Origin: a bacterium 210820-DFI.6.37
GTDB lineage: Bacteria; Bacillota; Clostridia; Peptostreptococcales; Anaerovoracaceae
DNA: 64,000 bases
NCBI GenBank assembly: GCA_020558355.1
Contig: JAJCKG010000002.1
Span: 248,001-312,000, forward strand
Direction: 5' to 3'
Shown here in pieces: positions 62,390 through 64,000 of this stretch (the first letter of the stretch is position 1; each line of letters begins with the position of its first letter). A program made the translations under genes and the position numbers. The notes under the pieces are model-generated. The model saw nothing but the letters and a program-made list of their open reading frames with translations. It made no database searches and was not told the DNA's origin.

Positions 62390-63515
62390 TTTTAATACGG
62401 ATTTTAATATGAACAGCGCGCCGCAGCCAGCGCGGCCGGCAGTCCCAAAGCCAGAGACACAGACTCTGACGGCGGATCAGGAGTATGAAAAATATCCCCT
62501 CAGCCAGACGGAGCGGCAGCAGGTGGAAGAGTTCGCGGAAAAAATCGATCTGTATGACAGCCAGACGGTGCTGCAGTACGCGTCAGGAACCCAAAAGCAG
62601 ATCGCCGATTTTTCCCAGCAGGCGCTGAACAATGTGAAGACCAAGGATTTTGGAGAAGTAGGAGAAACCCTTACAAAGGTTATTGGGGAGCTAAGGAATT
62701 TTGACGCGGAAGAAGAAAAAAAAGGACTTTTCGGGTTCTTTAAAAAGAGCGCGGGTAAGATGGCGGCCCTGAAGACCAGATATGAAAAGGCCGAAACCAA
62801 TATCGAAAACATCTGCAAAACTCTGGAGGGCCATCAGATCCAGCTGATGAAGGATTCCGCCATGCTGGATCAGATGTATGAAATGAACCAGGACTACTTC
62901 AAGCAGCTGACCATGTATATTATTGCGGGAAAGAGAAAGCTGGAAAACGCGAAAAACAAAGAGCTGCCAGCTATGCTGACAAAGGCGGAGGCTTCCGGAA
63001 TGAGCGAAGATATGAATGCCGCTAACGATTACGCTTCGCTCATCGCCCGATTTGAAAAGAAGATCTACGATCTGGAGCTGACCAGGACCATTTCCCTGCA
63101 GACAGCGCCGCAGATCCGGCTGATCCAGAATAACGATGTGCTTATGTCGGAAAAGATCCAGTCTATGCTGGTCAATACCGTACCTCTCTGGAAGAGCCAG
63201 ATGGTCATAGCCCTCGGTGTGGAACACGCCAATAAAGCGGCCCAGGCGCAGAAAGCGGTTACGGATATGACCAATGAACTGCTGAAAAAGAACGCGGAAA
63301 ACCTGAAAACCGCCACGGTGGAAACAGCAAGGCAGATGGAACGGGGTGTTGTGGACGTTGAAACCCTGGAGCAGACCAACCAGCTGCTGATCTCCACCAT
63401 CGACGAGGTTATGCGGATTCAGGAAGAAGGACGGCAGAAGAGGGAAGCGGCCGAGGGCACCCTGCTGAAGCTGGAAAACGACCTGAAACAAAAGCTGATG
63501 GAAATAAACCGTTAG
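62382..63515 (+). CDS. telA: Toxic anion resistance protein TelA family
   Basis: This 377-residue, mostly helical protein of the TelA family has QYASGTQKQIADFSQQAL (about residues 64-81), long coiled helices through the middle, and QTAPQIRLIQNNDVLMSEKIQSMLVNTVPLWKSQMVIAL (about 238-276), the most conserved block. TelA proteins are linked to tellurite, bacteriocin and lysozyme tolerance. GGAGG in the end of the XpaC gene serves as its ribosome binding site. A strong terminator follows. Confidence 0.92.
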   Translation: MSDFNTDFNMNSAPQPARPAVPKPETQTLTADQEYEKYPLSQTERQQVEEFAEKIDLYDSQTVLQYASGTQKQIADFSQQALNNVKTKDFGEVGETLTKVIGELRNFDAEEEKKGLFGFFKKSAGKMAALKTRYEKAETNIENICKTLEGHQIQLMKDSAMLDQMYEMNQDYFKQLTMYIIAGKRKLENAKNKELPAMLTKAEASGMSEDMNAANDYASLIARFEKKIYDLELTRTISLQTAPQIRLIQNNDVLMSEKIQSMLVNTVPLWKSQMVIALGVEHANKAAQAQKAVTDMTNELLKKNAENLKTATVETARQMERGVVDVETLEQTNQLLISTIDEVMRIQEEGRQKREAAEGTLLKLENDLKQKLMEINR

Positions 63516-63563
63516 AGGAACCGGCCGCAGGCCGGGCGTAACAGCGTAAATCCAGCAAAAAAG

Positions 63564-63616
63564 GCAAAGCCCCGCGGGGATCGAAAAAACGGATTCCCGC
63601 AGGGCTTTCTTTTTGT
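63564..63616 (+). terminator. Intrinsic terminator after telA
   Basis: A long GC-rich stem (AAAGCCC-GCGGG-ATC pairing with GAT-CCCGC-GGGCTTT) is followed by a CTTTTT run. Confidence 0.88.
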
Positions 63617-63626
63617 AAAAATTCTC

Positions 63627-63655
63627 TTGAACAAATACCCTGCTCCTATTAAAAT
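63627..63655 (+). promoter_or_regulatory. Promoter for the pyrophosphatase gene
   Basis: TTGAAC, 17 bases and TAAAAT, about 30 bases before the start codon. Confidence 0.65.
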
Positions 63656-63684
63656 AATACCATTACCAAAAGGGGGAACAGAGG

Positions 63685-64000
63685 ATGAACAAACAGCCAA
63701 TTTATGTGATCGGGCATAAAAATCCCGACACGGATTCTATTGTGTCGGCAATTGCCTACGCGGATATAAAAAGCCGGACCGGAGAAGGCCGGTATATTGC
63801 GGCAAGAGCGGGGCAGATCAACGAGGAAACCGAGTATGTTTTAAAACGCTTTGACATGGAGCCGCCCCTGTATCTTTCCAATGTGGGGACCCAGGTGAAG
63901 GACATGGAGATCCGCAGGACTCCGGGGGTAAGCCGGGAAATTTCCATTCGCAGCGCCTGGCAGATCATGAAGGAGTCAGAGGCCGTCACTTTGCCAGTAA
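63685..64000 (+). CDS. Family II inorganic pyrophosphatase (manganese-dependent), partial
   Basis: The frame starts MNKQPIYVIGHKNPDTDSIVSAIAYADI and stays open to the window edge (105 codons). GHKNPDTDS is the DHH-phosphoesterase metal motif of family II pyrophosphatases. The later stretch (VGTQVKDMEIRRTPGVSREISIRSAWQIMKE) looks like the start of the CBS-domain insert found in regulated clostridial members. The enzyme hydrolyses pyrophosphate to two phosphates. The ribosome binding site GGGGGAACAGAGG and a promoter precede it. The rest lies outside the window. Confidence 0.85.
   Translation, partial: MNKQPIYVIGHKNPDTDSIVSAIAYADIKSRTGEGRYIAARAGQINEETEYVLKRFDMEPPLYLSNVGTQVKDMEIRRTPGVSREISIRSAWQIMKESEAVTLPV

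Noticed and set aside
1..64000. CRISPR arrays, tRNA, rRNA, intact insertion sequences or prophage
   Set aside because: I saw no regularly spaced repeats, no cloverleaf or rRNA-like sequence and no transposase, integrase or phage structural gene; the repeats found are single hairpins or short operators.

Overview
The window looks like chromosome from an anaerobic Clostridia-type Firmicute. DivIVA, RqcH, YicC, a Gmk-RpoZ pair, S2-EF-Ts, TelA/XpaC, strong AGGAGG-type ribosome binding sites and intrinsic terminators all fit, and most of the metabolism is fermentative (Ptb-Buk, Etf, CoA transferase, 3-hydroxyacyl-CoA dehydrogenase). A member of the Eubacteriales near Anaerovoracaceae is my best guess, at low confidence. 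I see no rRNA, tRNA, CRISPR array or intact transposase.

Positions 1-10,300 are mostly housekeeping: divIVA, lspA, an RluD-type pseudouridine synthase, a flavoredoxin, a lipase-like hydrolase, rqcH, yicC, gmk-rpoZ, a LytTR regulator and rpsB-tsf. A strongly structured, terminator-ended stretch follows tsf and may be a non-coding RNA.

Positions 10,376-15,283 are a scar. A pepD-type dipeptidase gene seems to have been cut after about a dozen codons by a roughly 3.6-kb AT-rich block. The block carries a metallo-beta-lactamase-fold gene, a HEPN remnant, a DUF1697 gene, a YdhR-like gene and a 5'-truncated FtsX-type permease. The pepD remainder lies beyond it and also lacks its natural C-terminus.

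Positions 15,800-29,400 hold a radical SAM enzyme, an MFS transporter with a divergent MerR regulator, an Rrf2 regulator facing a flavin-binding oxidase with twin operators, and a SirTM-type sirtuin, heterodimeric ABC exporter and macrodomain run. After these come a lipoprotein phosphoesterase and a MocR/PNPOx pair.

Positions 29,500-57,900 are a large catabolic island. A lipoate ligase, two paralogous LuxR-type regulators and a short-chain dehydrogenase (SDR) precede three enzyme modules, each with its own MFS transporter: (1) an old-yellow-enzyme-type enoate reductase; (2) SDR, Ptb, Buk and a 2-oxoacid/acetoin-type dehydrogenase complex whose E2 is split into a separate catalytic protein and a 74-residue lipoyl protein; (3) acyl-CoA dehydrogenase, EtfBA, CoA transferase, enoyl-CoA hydratase, an UlaG-like metallohydrolase and a MOP-type molybdenum aldehyde oxidoreductase. 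A coherent reading is anaerobic oxidation of an alcohol, ketol or enone substrate. SDRs and the enoate reductase would prepare it, and the lipoyl complex would cleave it to acyl-CoA, with an aldehyde as co-product if the reaction is acetoin-like. MOP would oxidise the aldehyde, CoA transfer and beta-oxidation would process the acid, and Ptb-Buk would recover ATP. The substrate is unknown.

Positions 57,900-64,000 return to ordinary genes: a monooxygenase-fold protein, an FMN reductase, 5-formyl-THF cyclo-ligase, 3-hydroxyacyl-CoA dehydrogenase, XpaC-TelA and the start of a family II pyrophosphatase that runs off the window.
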